DNA of 64,000 nt, taken from contig OX352762.1 in the NCBI GenBank assembly GCA_947095585.1, positions 9,899,969 to 9,963,968 of the forward strand, given 5' to 3'. Positions within the stretch are counted from its first letter, which is position 1, and each line of letters starts with the position of its first letter. The notes below the pieces were generated by a model. That model saw only the letters and a program-made list of their open reading frames with translations. It had not been told where the DNA came from and did not search any database. A program made the position numbers and the translations under genes. The DNA comes from Nephrocerus scutellatus (taxonomy: Eukaryota; Arthropoda; Insecta; Diptera; Pipunculidae). Of the stretch, positions 11,450 to 22,740 are shown one piece after another.

Positions 11450-14354
11450 GACCCCCTGGCGGGTATTGAAATGCTCTCTGATCTCTTACCGCATGTATGT
11501 TTAACTGATTTCAGCGGCTTAATGACCGTTTAGCTTTCCATACTCCACATAGGTTACAATTACGTTTAGGACTTCATCAATCGCTATCGCGTCTGCTTTG
11601 TATTTTTCTTTCCTTTACTCCACGGGGGAGCATAGGGGTTCGCTTTGTATACACTACAATAATCAGGGAGGTAAACGGTGGTGCCCACATTGACTCTATT
11701 CCAAGAGCGGACATGAGTGCTACTCAAAGGAAAGAAGACCTATAACTCTATTACACTTTCTTCTATAGACCCTAGAAATGTTATTGGATGTAGGTATACA
11801 GTGGAGCTTAAGTGAAATCCAGTAGATGGGCAACGTCTCAACATTCGTACTGGAAGGGAAAGTCTACTGTGGATACACAGGATTGAAAAATCCTTAGACT
11901 TGCGTTCCTTTTGAGTTCCTTAATATTGATATTGAATGTGAAGGCAATTAGGCTATCAGGCTATCAGGCTATCAGGCTATCAGTATATCAGGCTATCAGG
12001 CTATCAGACAATCAGGCAAGTATTGTCTCTCCTGAAGGTAGCTTACCTTGCAAATAATAATTCTCAATCGTCACGAAATGGACAGAAAATTTGTGTTTGT
12101 GATCAGGACTTTTACTAGGAATCAAAAACTTTCGACAGATGCCCCTTTTACTAGGCCGGCTTTTTCTAATTTTACAATATTTTCTAGCCACTATATTGGG
12201 CCGTAAAATTAGTTAGTTGAAAGCCAGAAATTTGTTGGATAGAGTAAACAGAAGTCTAGTTTAATTTTTAATTCATGCAGAAAGGCATGGGATAAGGTGG
12301 GGTTTGAAACCACAGCTAGTTTTACACTGCCGTACTTATGTACGGGTTAGTCTTAACTTAGTCACTTACAGAAAAATGATAGAGAAGGCACAGAGAGTGT
12401 CCAGCGACACCTGAGTATGAGAGCTACATCTAAACTAATCGTGCCCTGTCGTCGATTATAATATCATGTGATTACATTTTCTACTGAATGAATAAAAAAC
12501 TTTTCAATTACGTAACGGTTGATGTACCACCCTTCTGCCAAAGTCCGATCTGATAGACTTCTAAATATAATAGAACCTGCTTACCAACTTTACACATCAT
12601 CACCTAACCGAACGGCTAGCAAAGATTACATCTCAGTTAACAGTTTCTATCCACACACACACAAATCGCCTTAAATTATTTAAAACCTTTGCTTTCCAAA
12701 GAAGAAGCGATAAAAGCTTTATCAACCCTTCTATTCTATTTGGAATCACTCTCATGTTTTCCCTATGCTAGCCCATGTTACTTTGAACGTTATTAGCACG
12801 AATGTCCTTTGCAGCATCCCTCTTCAAGCTTTTTGAATTATCGCCGCACCAACACCCGATCCTTCGAATCACGAAAATTTGAATCGGACGATGTCTTGCG
12901 GTGAATTTAAATTAGTTAATTATTATCCTGCGGTTGATAGCGAAGGATATGGCGCCCCTACCTCAATGAGGTGACGATGATACAATCGCAATATTCTTGT
13001 CTCCAAAGTTTCTTCTTATCGCTTATCCTTGTTAGGTTAATGGTTATTACAAAGAAATTTATTGACATTTTTGATTAATTATACATTTTGTAAAAAGGGG
13101 TTCCAATGCCAATTTGGATCCTTTTATTTTCATCCGCCAAGAACCGAACATAAGATATTTTGTGATTTTTGTCTTTATTTTGCATTGTAGCCGAGTGTGA
13201 AAAGGTTATTTCTGTTGAATTAATTTTATGTCCTTTTTATGTATTTTTCTTGCAGGTGTTGATGAGACGTGTATTGCCACCTTCTGTTTTTAGCCATCTA
13301 AGATAATAACTTGTGAAGTGATTCTTTTGTTTGGCGATGGAGCAGTGAAATAGCCGACAATAAAGAAAGGTAATATTTTTATAAGGATCACAAGTTTTTT
13401 TTTAATTAGGATTCATTATTTCGGATTAAATAGCAGCTTGGTCGCTAATCTAGTGTCAAGATATTTGGCAATTTGTGTTATTGAGGAAACCTGTTGCTTG
13501 TATAACATCAATAATGACACTGAACAAGGAGTTATTTAGTTGACATCGATTTAGAATTTTCCTTAAAATTCTCAGCATATTTGGCTACAAAACTAGACCT
13601 TCTTCGGTCTGATATCTTTCGCCTTTATTCGAGTGCACTTAATGATATCAAGTTGTTTTTTTGGACTGGTCTTCATTAAGGGTTCAATATACTTATACCG
13701 ATTCTTCAGCTTACTGGTCATTTGGCAGCTCAAGAAAGTACTCTTTCCATCGGTCCAAGGTGCTTTTGAGATCGGTGTTAAGAAAATCTACTTTATAGTA
13801 AGTGAAACGCGATATATATAGTATATTTGGCTCATACTGCGACTTCTTAATAGAACCTACCCGCCTGAAGTGAAATCTTGTGACGAAAATCTTCTTAGCG
13901 CCGATCACTTCACTATACCTCTCCTATAATGAAATTTCTTCCTCATGTAAAGCTTGCATATCATTTAGTTCCGTATACAGAAGCAATCCTGCAATGCTAT
14001 CGTTCTCCATTCGGTTGATGATATCCCCTGGTGCAATAAATGAATGTTAATGTTAAGTTTAGAAACACTGACGCAGTGACGCCTCCACTATAGCCTCAAA
14101 CAAGTCGTGTAGGTACTTTTAGCTGAAGCTGTCTCGTTTGAATTTTTGTAAAAGTGGGAACAGTCTTGTAAAAGAGTTCTCTTACTTTTTAATTCGTTAT
14201 TTTAAGAGAATCAAACTAATACCACTCAGTAAAAAAAAAAAAATTCTAATTTTTTACTCATAAGCTGTTAGGGAAGGAAGGCTATCCGCTATCGTCAGCA
14301 ACTTTATATTGCTTTGTCATCGTGCGTATTTCCTAGTTGCTCGCCTTTGTTTTA
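11450..14354. other. No recognised gene; short tandem repeat at 11949-12019
   Basis: Mostly A+T-rich. An 8-bp unit AGGCTATC is repeated about eight times at 11949-12019. Near 11605-11640 a stretch with TCTTTCCTTTACTCCACGGG also appears in similar form near 26045-26075, so a dispersed repeat fragment is likely. No open frame resembles a known protein. Confidence 0.45.
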
Positions 14355-15100
14355 AAGGGTGGGCAATTTAAAAGTTTGTACTAAAAAACGCTATAAAACG
14401 AGTATGCATCAATATTTTTTTGGAAATTGTTTTTTTTTTGTGTCCAACCTTCGCAACCTTTTTCGATTTAAGAATGGAAAACAATTTCGTTCATGTGGTT
14501 CCCTCTGCTAGCCTTACAGCAAGCCATCCTGTAAGTCCAGTTTTCAAGAACTTTTTCTATCATTTCGGCGCGTATATCCAACAGTCGCAATGTTATATTT
14601 TAAAGCTGGAATCGTCTCTGGATTATCCGCATAATATTTATTTTAACGGCATTCCATAGAAAAAAGTCCATCGGTGTCAAACCACAGCTCCGCGATCTCT
14701 AAAATGGCCGACTATTCGGTTGCCAAATTTGACGCGCAAGAGATCGATTGTCAGTCGGCTTGTATGTGGCTGTTACGAAACAAAAATCTGGCAGTTCTGC
14801 TTATTTGCAAAGCCCCCGAAATGCACTTCTTCTGATAAGTTGCTGCAATTGGCGTCGAGTTGAGTTCGAGTTGAGGTCGATTTTGTAACACTATGGGCCA
14901 CAGCCGCAATATTCTCTGGCGTGCGACCTGTCCGTGCTCAATGACCACTTGTTATCCAATTTCTCATGAACTTTCTTCACCAATTTCACGAAAGCGGTTC
15001 CGCTTGTCGTCCCATATTTATTTTCAAAATTCACACACCGTATAATTCGTCCATCCTCAAACAAAGCCAGCTAAACTAAAAAAATTTAATTCTAACCCTT
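14355..15100 (-). pseudogene. Fossil DD41D (rosa-like) mariner transposase
   Basis: Read on the minus strand across several frames, the pieces match the intact mariner at 40.5 kb in order: ENIAAVAHSV (versus ENIAVVEASV), FGGFANKQNCQIF (versus LLNGYVNKQNCRIW), SCGLTPMDFFLWNAVK (versus SCDLTPLDYFLWGYVK), and IEKVLENWTYRM, SRGNHMNEIVF near the C-terminus. The third catalytic Asp (PMDFF) is kept, but the first Asp of that block is Gly. Stops and frameshifts are many. The left end begins TTAAAGGGTG, like the 40.4-kb terminal repeat. I could not find the matching right end. Confidence 0.7.
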
Positions 15101-15239
15101 CGTCAACACAATGTACGTTTTACATTTAAAGTCAAAAATATCGATGCGGTGATTCCGAAGCTCTTGTCTTAAAAATTTCATTTAATTCAATTTGTCCACT
15201 GAGTGTACAAGACACATGTAAAATATAAAAATTATAAAA

Positions 15240-16050
15240 ATATATTTTAATCTTATATTTATTTCATATTAAATATGGTTTAACCAAAAATGTAAATTTA
15301 CTGTGTACTATGTGTTATATAAAAAAAATATTTTATCTTTAGACAAACGAATGAAAATAAAAGTTTACTATAATATTATTTCTGAAACGTATTGCTTTTG
15401 ACTCGTATTACGTATTGCTTTTGACTCAAAAATAATGTCCTCAAATTTGAGTTGTATTACTTTTGTCAATTTCAAAACGACAACACTGTCGAAGACTCGA
15501 TAGACGGGACTCTTCACGCAAAACTAATCTCTGAGTTTTTGTGAATTTCTTTGCAACTTAATATTTTAAAAGAGAAAGGGAAATTTTCTCTTATTAATTT
15601 TATAATAGCTACATAATATTTACAAGCATCAGTATGAATCAAATATGTAATACACATATTCTGAAGTTTCAAGGGATAACAGTTTTTGCTGATTTTGCAT
15701 TGAATTGAATTTAATATTTTGATTTTGTTCTCTCGTTTATATTGATGATATTTTAAATAAAAACCCGTTCTTATGGTAAAACCCTGCAATATTTTATTTG
15801 TTTGTAAGATTCTGTCAGAACTTTTGAATTCGGCAGCAGCAAATAAAAGGAACAGAGCTTGAATAGAATAGCAACTCTCGTGAAAGAGTCTGGAAATATA
15901 GGGAACAGTTTGTAACAATGTTACAAAAATGATTCAGGACAAAATACAAGGTTCCCAAATGAACATTTTAAAAATCGGTAGAGTTACAGGATTACAAAAA
16001 AAAATTCGCAATAGGATCTTAATAGAAAGCTACTTTTTTAAAAACTTTTA
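15240..16050. other. No recognised gene
   Basis: Very A+T-rich. The minus-strand open frame at 15514-15918 (134 codons) is Lys/Ile/Tyr-rich with no motif I recognise. A short direct duplication (TATTGCTTTTGACTC) occurs near 15390-15426. Confidence 0.4.
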
Positions 16051-16185
16051 TTTAACTTTTGCGGTCCTTTTTAACCACCTTTCATGCGACCTGGAGTGCT
16101 GACATTTTGTGAGCAGCTTACTGTCATAGGAGTTTTCTTAGAACCCGCGTGTGACGCGTGTCGCCCTTGGCGCCAGGATGCGGGG
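16050..16185 (-). repeat. CpG-rich 'CACGCG' repeat family, copy 1
   Basis: On the minus strand this stretch reads a core with GACACGCGTCACACGCG, followed by ACAAAATGTCAGCACTCCAG and GAAAGGTGGTTAAAAAGGAC. The same order of blocks (CACGCG core, CAAAATTTCAGC, AAGGTGGTTAAAAAGGACC) is repeated in tandem at 47.06-47.48 kb, and the core alone at 33.13-33.44 kb. Confidence 0.65.
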
Positions 16186-16239
16186 AAAAGTGTTTTTTCT
16201 TTTTTGGACTTCTTTGTGGTCCTATCTACTCACCTTTCA

Positions 16240-16510
16240 AACGACTCCATCATCATATTTGGCTCTACAACCGGGGTCTGGTTCTGGCCTTCTGTAAAAA
16301 GTCCTTCCACCGGTACTGGTTTTGAGCCGATGTCATCCAGTTTTGCATTCCTAAACTCTGAGCGTTCTCGTCTTGGCCATCCTTTCTGCGTAGGCTTGTC
16401 CGCAAAGGACTTTCCGAGCAGGATCCTCTTCGCTCATGCGAGCTATGTGTCCTGCCCACCGCAGCATACCAATCTTATCGCTTTTTCTACAAGCTGTGCT
16501 CAAGAGAAAT
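16240..16510 (-). pseudogene. RTE-type LINE 3' end fragment
   Basis: On the minus strand this gives MLRWAGHIARMSEEDPARK followed by NWMTSAQNQYRWKDF in a shifted frame, the conserved C-terminal tail of RTE reverse transcriptase ORFs (RWAGHxxRM). A stop and a frame change break it. A diverged equivalent lies on the plus strand at about 54.2-54.4 kb. The 142-codon plus-strand open frame over the same bases is antisense and not a gene. Confidence 0.7.
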
Positions 16511-16609
16511 AGCCAGATGCATGCTACCTCTCCTTGAATTCAACCGCAATACTCGTGGCGCTCTTAATGCTCATCAGTTTACCCTCCTAAACTAACATTT
16601 AACTTCTGA

Positions 16610-17700
16610 ACCTAGACTAATTCTGATAAGGTGATATCGCAAGCCACAGTGACCTGTTAGAAAGCTCACCAGCTTTCTAATGCTATTGCCTATATCCAGA
16701 ATTTCCTTATAGGAAAAGGGCCTGATTAATAGTTTGGATTGTCGAAGTCCTGGGGTATTATCCCAATTGCTGTGGTGGCAGCCTAGTTGTCAGCACATTA
16801 AGGTTCCGGTCCTAAGAACGCAGCTTTCGATCCAGCCCTGGATGTATCAGGTGATCAGGGAACCAGCCGAGCTCCACCCTGGTAAACCTAGCTAGGAATT
16901 GCATCGTAGCAGCATTTAACTGATTTAGAGTCCATTATGTTAAACGATAACGCTTTCAGTGCTGCCTGACTATCTGAAAAGATAAAAATCGTAGTGCCGA
17001 TAGTACCATTTATAAGGTTAATCTTGGTGCAGACCTAAATGGCATTGAGTTTCGCCTAAAAAACCGTTGGACTCATACCCATTGGTATCGACACTTTGCT
17101 GTTGGGTCCGAAAATACCAGCTCCAAGGCCCGTTATACCTAAATAGCCAAGCTTCTGAAGCTTAGTTACCTTTGTCCGTTCAAGAACTTTCCGTCACGAA
17201 ACGATGGCGGCGTACGTGTTAATAGGTCTCACCATCATTGTATAGTTCCAATGTATCATTTTAGGATTTAGACCCCAAGTTCTGCCGTAGAGACGTCTAC
17301 TGGCCCACAAGGCCGTAGTGGCACGTTCGATGGCGGACTTGATTTAGCCATTTTTCAAGGATGACGCCGAGATATTTAACGTCATTGGAATAATATAACG
17401 TGCTGCCTTTGATGATGATAGGTCCCATATCGGATAGTCGTCTTTTCGTGAAAGGCACTAAAACGGTTTTGCAAGGATTAATTTAAAGCCCTTCTCTGCT
17501 GCACCATTCTAATACGTGAGGTATATCTTTCATTGGATTTGTATTGGTCGTGCTGTGCTTACCGCTAATCGCCAAGTCATTAGCATAGAAGGTTGAAGGT
17601 TTTCTATGATGATTATCCACAGAAGGGGAGAAAGGACACCTTCTTGTGGACAGCCCTTAGCTGCAGTCACCGACATAGACACTTACAAGCACCTTGGTTT
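16610..17700 (-). pseudogene. LINE copy homologous to 335-2100
   Basis: Sequence aligns along its length with the first LINE: the GTGATATCGCAAGCCACAGT region matches 420 onward, the AAACGATAACGCTTTCAG region matches 776 onward, and the GATGATAGGTCCCATATCGG region matches 1815 onward. Here the blocks are collinear and lack the internal duplications of the first copy, so this one shows the original order. Many stops are present. Confidence 0.75.
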
Positions 17701-17789
17701 AGGAAGTAGCGTTATTTTGCAATACGATGATGCTTTACAATTTGAGCACCCGGGAGTACTATTTCCACCTGTTTTTTTAATTTAAATTC

Positions 17790-18400
17790 GTCTATTCCTC
17801 TTTTTCATCAACTGGATTAAAAGCCACTGGTACTGTCCGTAAAAATCGAACATCCAAGTGTCCTGTGCCTACCAATAAGGAAATGCAAAAAACCGAATGA
17901 GGTAAATGCCAATAGACGTCAAAAGCTGAGCATAATTTGATATGTAAATGAAACGATAATACGAGTAGTGTGGTTACAGTGGCTTCAAATGCGGAGAAGA
18001 TTAATTAAACAAAACGATTTTCTCAGAAAATATATACAGCCTGCAGTCATTAAATCTTATAACGAAAATATGGACGGTGTCGATAAGAGCTAAAAAGTTG
18101 TATATTTCGTTACTATGGCATTGTTTAGACATGGCAATGCACAATGTTTGGCAGCTATCTCATAATTGTGGAGGAGAATCTTTCGTAGGGTGATTGCAAG
18201 AGGATTACTCGAAACCTTCAGATAGAACGACAAGCGTGGTCCTTGTCACATTGCTAGAAACTACCGAGAAACATCAACCTTTGATCGAATCGATCACTTG
18301 ATTGAATACCAGGAAACTCAGCTAAGATGTGCATTTTGCAAAAAGAAGACTTATTTCTTTTTGTCCAAAATGTCCAAAATCCATTTACATCCAAAAAGTT
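17790..18400 (+). pseudogene. piggyBac-type transposase fossil
   Basis: Plus-strand pieces in shifting frames read TGLKATGTVRKNRT, then VVTVASNAE, then QPAVIKSYNENMDGVDKS, and finally RCAFCKKKTYFF. These match conserved landmarks of piggyBac transposases in order: the GTxRxNR block, the P-x-YNxxMGGVD block that follows the catalytic core, and the Cys-rich C-terminal zinc-binding tail. The N-terminal half was not found. Stops and frameshifts show it is dead. The family cuts and pastes at TTAA sites. Confidence 0.65.
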
Positions 18401-19250
18401 GATTTATTGTATACCGCGTTTTCAAATAATTTGTATCTTCTTTTTTTTATTAATAAATTGATAAATAAATTAATTGATTTGCTTTAGCTACAGTGGGTTT
18501 TGTTGCATTGATTCGGAATCATAAATAAAGCATCACCACATTACTACCGGCCGTTTAAACAGCCCTCATTTTACAAGTTTTCCGAAATATCTAGACTTTT
18601 TTTAATAATTTTCCTGTCATACTACATTCATATGTGTGAACATATCAAAAAATCTCATTAATTGAAGGTCAAAAATAGTTTCTTTTGACAAATTTATGAA
18701 CTACAATTGTTTACACGTTTCCATAAGTAAGGTCGTCCTGCGAGTAAAATCAAGAATAACTTATTTTATCCTAAACGAAGATTTAATTTAACAACAATTC
18801 TGACTAAGATTAACCTTAAGTGTACCTGATAGGTTAGTCAAATTATTTCCGCTACATAATTGGATCTAAATTACCGGCATCATCAGTCAGAGTCACCAAC
18901 AAAGATAAATCGATTGTCCACCACTTATGCTTACATTCAAATGTTGAATGGTCAATCGTCCTTAAAACCGAACTGTAATAATAATTGTAGATACTCGTAC
19001 TTTCGCTCCAGAAATTCGAATGTTTTTTCGCGCAGTCAGCTGTGCCGTTATGGAGTTTGTTTGTTTGCTTATTAAGGCATCAAAGCGCAAGTTAGCCGAA
19101 GAAAATTTCGCGATGTTCTCTGCTCAGTGACTCTCTGCAGTCACGTTACGGTATCTCACTAACCCTGCCAGCTAGAGTTGAGTCTATCTCTCAAAACTGA
19201 ACCCACTCTCATATGGCTCCCCTTTTCGAAATTGGCGCCTACTTCACCAT
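18400..19250. other. No recognised gene
   Basis: A+T-rich sequence between the piggyBac fossil and the 206-bp tandem array. No motif recognised. Confidence 0.4.
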
Positions 19251-20070
19251 GTTTATCAATAGATACTCTCCAAGTGAATACAAAATATGAAGCGAGTTGC
19301 TCACCGCTCTCTGCGACTTGTGATTGAGAGATTAGTGGAGCATTGCAGCATTGGAGGTTTTCAAATATATACTTGGATTCGGAATGTATCTGCAACCGCA
19401 AGCAAACCAAAATGCATTGACTCTTGTTTTTGTGGGGTTAAGAGATGTTGTTCGTTTGGATGCTCCAATATACTCCAATTGAATACAAAATAGGGAGCGT
19501 GGTGCTCGCTACTCTCAGTTTCCTTTAATTTGAGATATTGTTGGAGCATTGGGACATTGGTGGTTTTCAAAGATATACTTGGAATGGAATGTATCTGCAA
19601 CCTCAAGCAAACCAAAATGCATTGACTCTTGTCTTTGTGGGGTTAAGAGATGTTGTTCGTTTCGGATGCTCCAATATACTCCAAGTGAATACAAAATAGG
19701 GAGCGAGGTGCTCACCAATCTCAGTGCCTTGTATTTTGAGAGATTTTTGGAGCATTGGAGCATTGGTGGTTTTCAAAGGTATACTTGGAATCGGAATGTA
19801 TCTGCAACCGCAAGCAAACCAAAAAGCATAGATTCTTGTTTTTGTGGGGTTAAGAGATGTTGTTCTGATGCGAGGTGCTCACAAGTCACAACTCTCAGTG
19901 CCTTGTGTTTAAAGAGATTGTTGGAGCAGTTGAGAATTGGAGCATTGGCGGTTTTTATAGGTATACTTGGAATCGGAATGTATCTGCAACCGCAAGCAAA
20001 CCAAAATGCATTGACTCTTGTTTTTGTGGGATTTCAGAGCTGTTGTTTGCTCGGAGTACGAAATACTCTC
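19250..20070 (+). repeat. 206-bp tandem repeat, about four units
   Basis: A unit containing ATTGGTGGTTTTCAAAG, GTATACTTGGAATCGGAATG, TATCTGCAACCGCAAGCAAA, CATTGACTCTTGTTTTTGTG and AGAGATGTTGTTCG recurs with starts near 19351, 19557, 19763 and 19945. Spacing is 206, 206 and 182 bp. Unit ends carry variants of CTCCAAGTGAATACAAAATA. The period is not a multiple of three and both strands show open frames, so this is satellite-like and probably not coding. Confidence 0.9.
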
Positions 20071-20219
20071 TGTTTTTTGTTTTGCTTTTGTTGTTTTGAG
20101 GAAAAGCGTTCCTTTGGCGCTTCGATTGAATTTTGGTTGCAAGCAAAGAAATGTAAAAAGGCTTCCTCGTTTCTACTTTGCCAGTTCCAGGAGAAAATAA
20201 ATCAAACCAATGTTTAAAA

Positions 20220-20600
20220 CAAAAACAACAAAAACAACACTTATTCGGTTAACAAAATCGAACTCATGCCACATCGTGTGCTCTGTTGGTTTCGCATCCC
20301 TTTTTCTTCACAGCAGCTGTGTCAGCCACAGCTAGGTAAGTGGTGGGCATTGGGCATGGGCGCGCTGATGACGACGACCATTCGCTTTCGGTTCTGTTGT
20401 GGACTCTGTGGCTGGGAAGAAATGTGACTGACTTGGCCACCCAGTGGCCCCCCAATTGCTTGCGCACTATACACTAATGCCAGTCATAGAAGATATACTC
20501 ACTGTTAGTAGCAGCTGCGGACAAACTACACCAGCTCGCCGCTGCAAATAGATAGATACTCAGCTATCATACAATAATTACACTCTGTTAGGTCTCTGCT
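20220..20600. other. Non-coding upstream region
   Basis: Moderately GC-rich DNA just upstream of the predicted core promoter at 20.65 kb. No gene is seen. Proximal regulatory sequence is possible but unproved. Confidence 0.3.
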
Positions 20601-20639
20601 GCCAGTCGCCGTCGTGTACAGTAGAATCGTCAATCGCCA

Positions 20640-20680
20640 ACAGTTCAGTCTACGAGCGACAACGTGTACGAGAGGTCGCG
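20640..20680 (+). promoter_or_regulatory. Predicted TATA-less core promoter (Inr + DPE)
   Basis: TCAGTC at 20645-20650 matches the fly Initiator consensus TCAKTY exactly, placing +1 at 20647. At +28 to +33 (20674-20679) the sequence is GGTCGC, matching the Downstream Promoter Element RGWYV in its first five positions at the required spacing. No TATA box lies 30 bases upstream. The downstream leader is rich in CAA units, as in many fly 5' untranslated regions. The motif matches are seen directly; that transcription starts here is inference. Confidence 0.45.
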
Positions 20681-22122
20681 CTATTTCGCATTCCCCGCAG
20701 AATTTTTGCCGCTTTTGCTGCTTTTTGTCATTGACAACAATAATAACAACAACAAAACAACCGCAACAATTAAAAAATTTTAATAAATTAATATCGCAAT
20801 CGAAGCGAAATAATAAATTACAACAACAAAGATACAAAAAAAAAAAGAACCGCGACTTTTATCATCGCCGAAGAAAACATTCAAAATCCAAAGTAATTTG
20901 AGTTGAAAAATTGTAATTTTTTATTTGATTTTGTTTTCTTTTTCTTCGATTTGCTCTGAGATCACTTCTTATAAATAGAGGATCGCATTCTACCTAATAC
21001 TTGATGAATTCAACGAACAGGCCGACCGACAAAACGGATTACTCGAATATCGGTCACGATCCATTTTGTAATATACCCAATTTTTAGGTTTATGTTTTTT
21101 ATCCCAATTCCAACCCACACTTCAATACCAAAATTTAAGCGTACAGATCAATCCATTGATTCGATGAATTTTCTTTTTATTTTTCGTTTTTAATTTTATT
21201 TTTGTTATTTCATTAATTTTGTTTAGTTATTTGACCGATTCTCCGGCGTTAAGCAACAAAATCGGACGTCGATCATCATCCCCTTTCACGCAACCAATTC
21301 TTAGTTTGTTTACACGATCACTTCACAATTTGCACTTCTCAGCCGAGGAAAAGCGTTCGATAATAAAACGGTTCGCTTTATCTGTCGGATGCGGATCTGT
21401 GCTTTGTCTATAAAGCATTCCTAACGGATAAGCTATTTGTTTATTATGATGATTTAGTTTATTTATAGAGTTAAGAAAGTTTTTTTCCGTTAAAATTAAA
21501 ATCAAAATTTCTTCGATTCGATAACGATGTGAAAAACTAAATAAATAATTGAAAATACGTAATTGGAAAATATCTTCACTAAATGTTTAATAATTCAATT
21601 AACAAAATTAATCATATAAATCATTTCCTTTAGAGGGATTAATAAAATAATATACCACAAAATAAAAGTGTTGCAATTTGTGTTATAAATTCATTTATTT
21701 CTTTATCAATTTTTTAATAAAATAATTATTTTAATTCATTCATCCTATTTCCCTTCCATTGAAAACAGATACCAAATATTCCGGTTTAAGATCCGGGAAT
21801 ATTGAAAAAAAAAAACAAAAAACATACAAACATTGAAGTGTAGATAATAACAAACGTAAATTAAAAGTTTAAAAAAAAAATATCTACCACAAAAAAGTGC
21901 ATAAAATTGCAAGTTCGGCATCTTTGTGACATTTTCTGTGTAATTTACGTCGTGCAATAGTTTTTCGATTACATTTCAATATCCATTTTGGAAAATTTAA
22001 CAAAAAGTTTAATAACTTACATATAACAGAATCCACTCGGTGACAACAACAACAACAAAAACAACAACAATTTAGAACAACTCTCCAGCTGAGCAACTAA
22101 TTGATACTCCCCAGATTTTTTA
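20647..22122 (+). other. Possible 5' untranslated exon(s) ending at a splice donor
   Basis: Downstream of the predicted start, CAA/AAC-rich stretches occur near 20733-20775 and 22044-22070. A strong donor GTAAGT starts at 22123, following TTTTTTAAAT. A possible acceptor with a pyrimidine-rich tract ends in CAG at about 21770, so the leader might be two exons. No coding exon is found downstream in the window, so the gene's identity is unknown; its coding part may lie beyond the right edge across a large intron. Confidence 0.3.
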
Positions 22123-22740
22123 AATGTAAGTCTGATTTCATTCTTTGTTTTTAGTTATAAAAGAAAAAGTTAGAGTTAAACAAAAATCGTTTTTATCAAA
22201 ATAAGGTTATAAGATGTAGCTGGATTAAGTGGCACTCGAAGACACTTAAATATCAAAATAGTTTTTAGATTACAGAAGTTTCTGGTGCAAATGGATTTAA
22301 GGGTTTTGATGGTAGTACCTTCTTATCTTTCTTTCCCCTATATTAGTCCTCTCATGGTCATGGGGCAGTAGACGTCACCTCTGAAAGTCAGTGCAAGTAA
22401 TTATTATTCCTTGATATAGGGCGAGATAATAAGACTGCGAAGACACTCTTGATTGCAATAGCAATAGTCACAGTAATTGTGCTAAAGCAAACTTTTTATG
22501 AAGTATCTATGATTTTAAATTAGAACCGTTTGCAAAAGACGTAAGACACCCGTTCTTTGCTACTGCCGATGCTACTAAAAATACGGGTGGCTTACGTTCA
22601 AAAACAACTCAGCCTTTCTATATCTCATCCTAAAATAAATATGGCGTCATATATATTTATCTGAGACATAAGTTAGGTTAAGTTGCGGTGGCAGCTAATG
22701 CTCACTTAGACCATTCGCGTCCTTTGTGTTACCACAGGAT
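22123..22740. other. No recognised gene; possible intron start
   Basis: A+T-rich sequence following the donor-like site. No repeat or open frame of note. Confidence 0.35.

Noticed and set aside
16084..16512. 142-codon plus-strand open frame
   Set aside because: It is antisense to the RTE C-terminal sequence and the CpG-rich repeat; no family resemblance.
19549..20217. 222-codon open frame with repeated Cys-rich segments
   Set aside because: It lies in the 206-bp tandem repeat. The period is not a multiple of three, the frame changes between units, and open frames occur on both strands.
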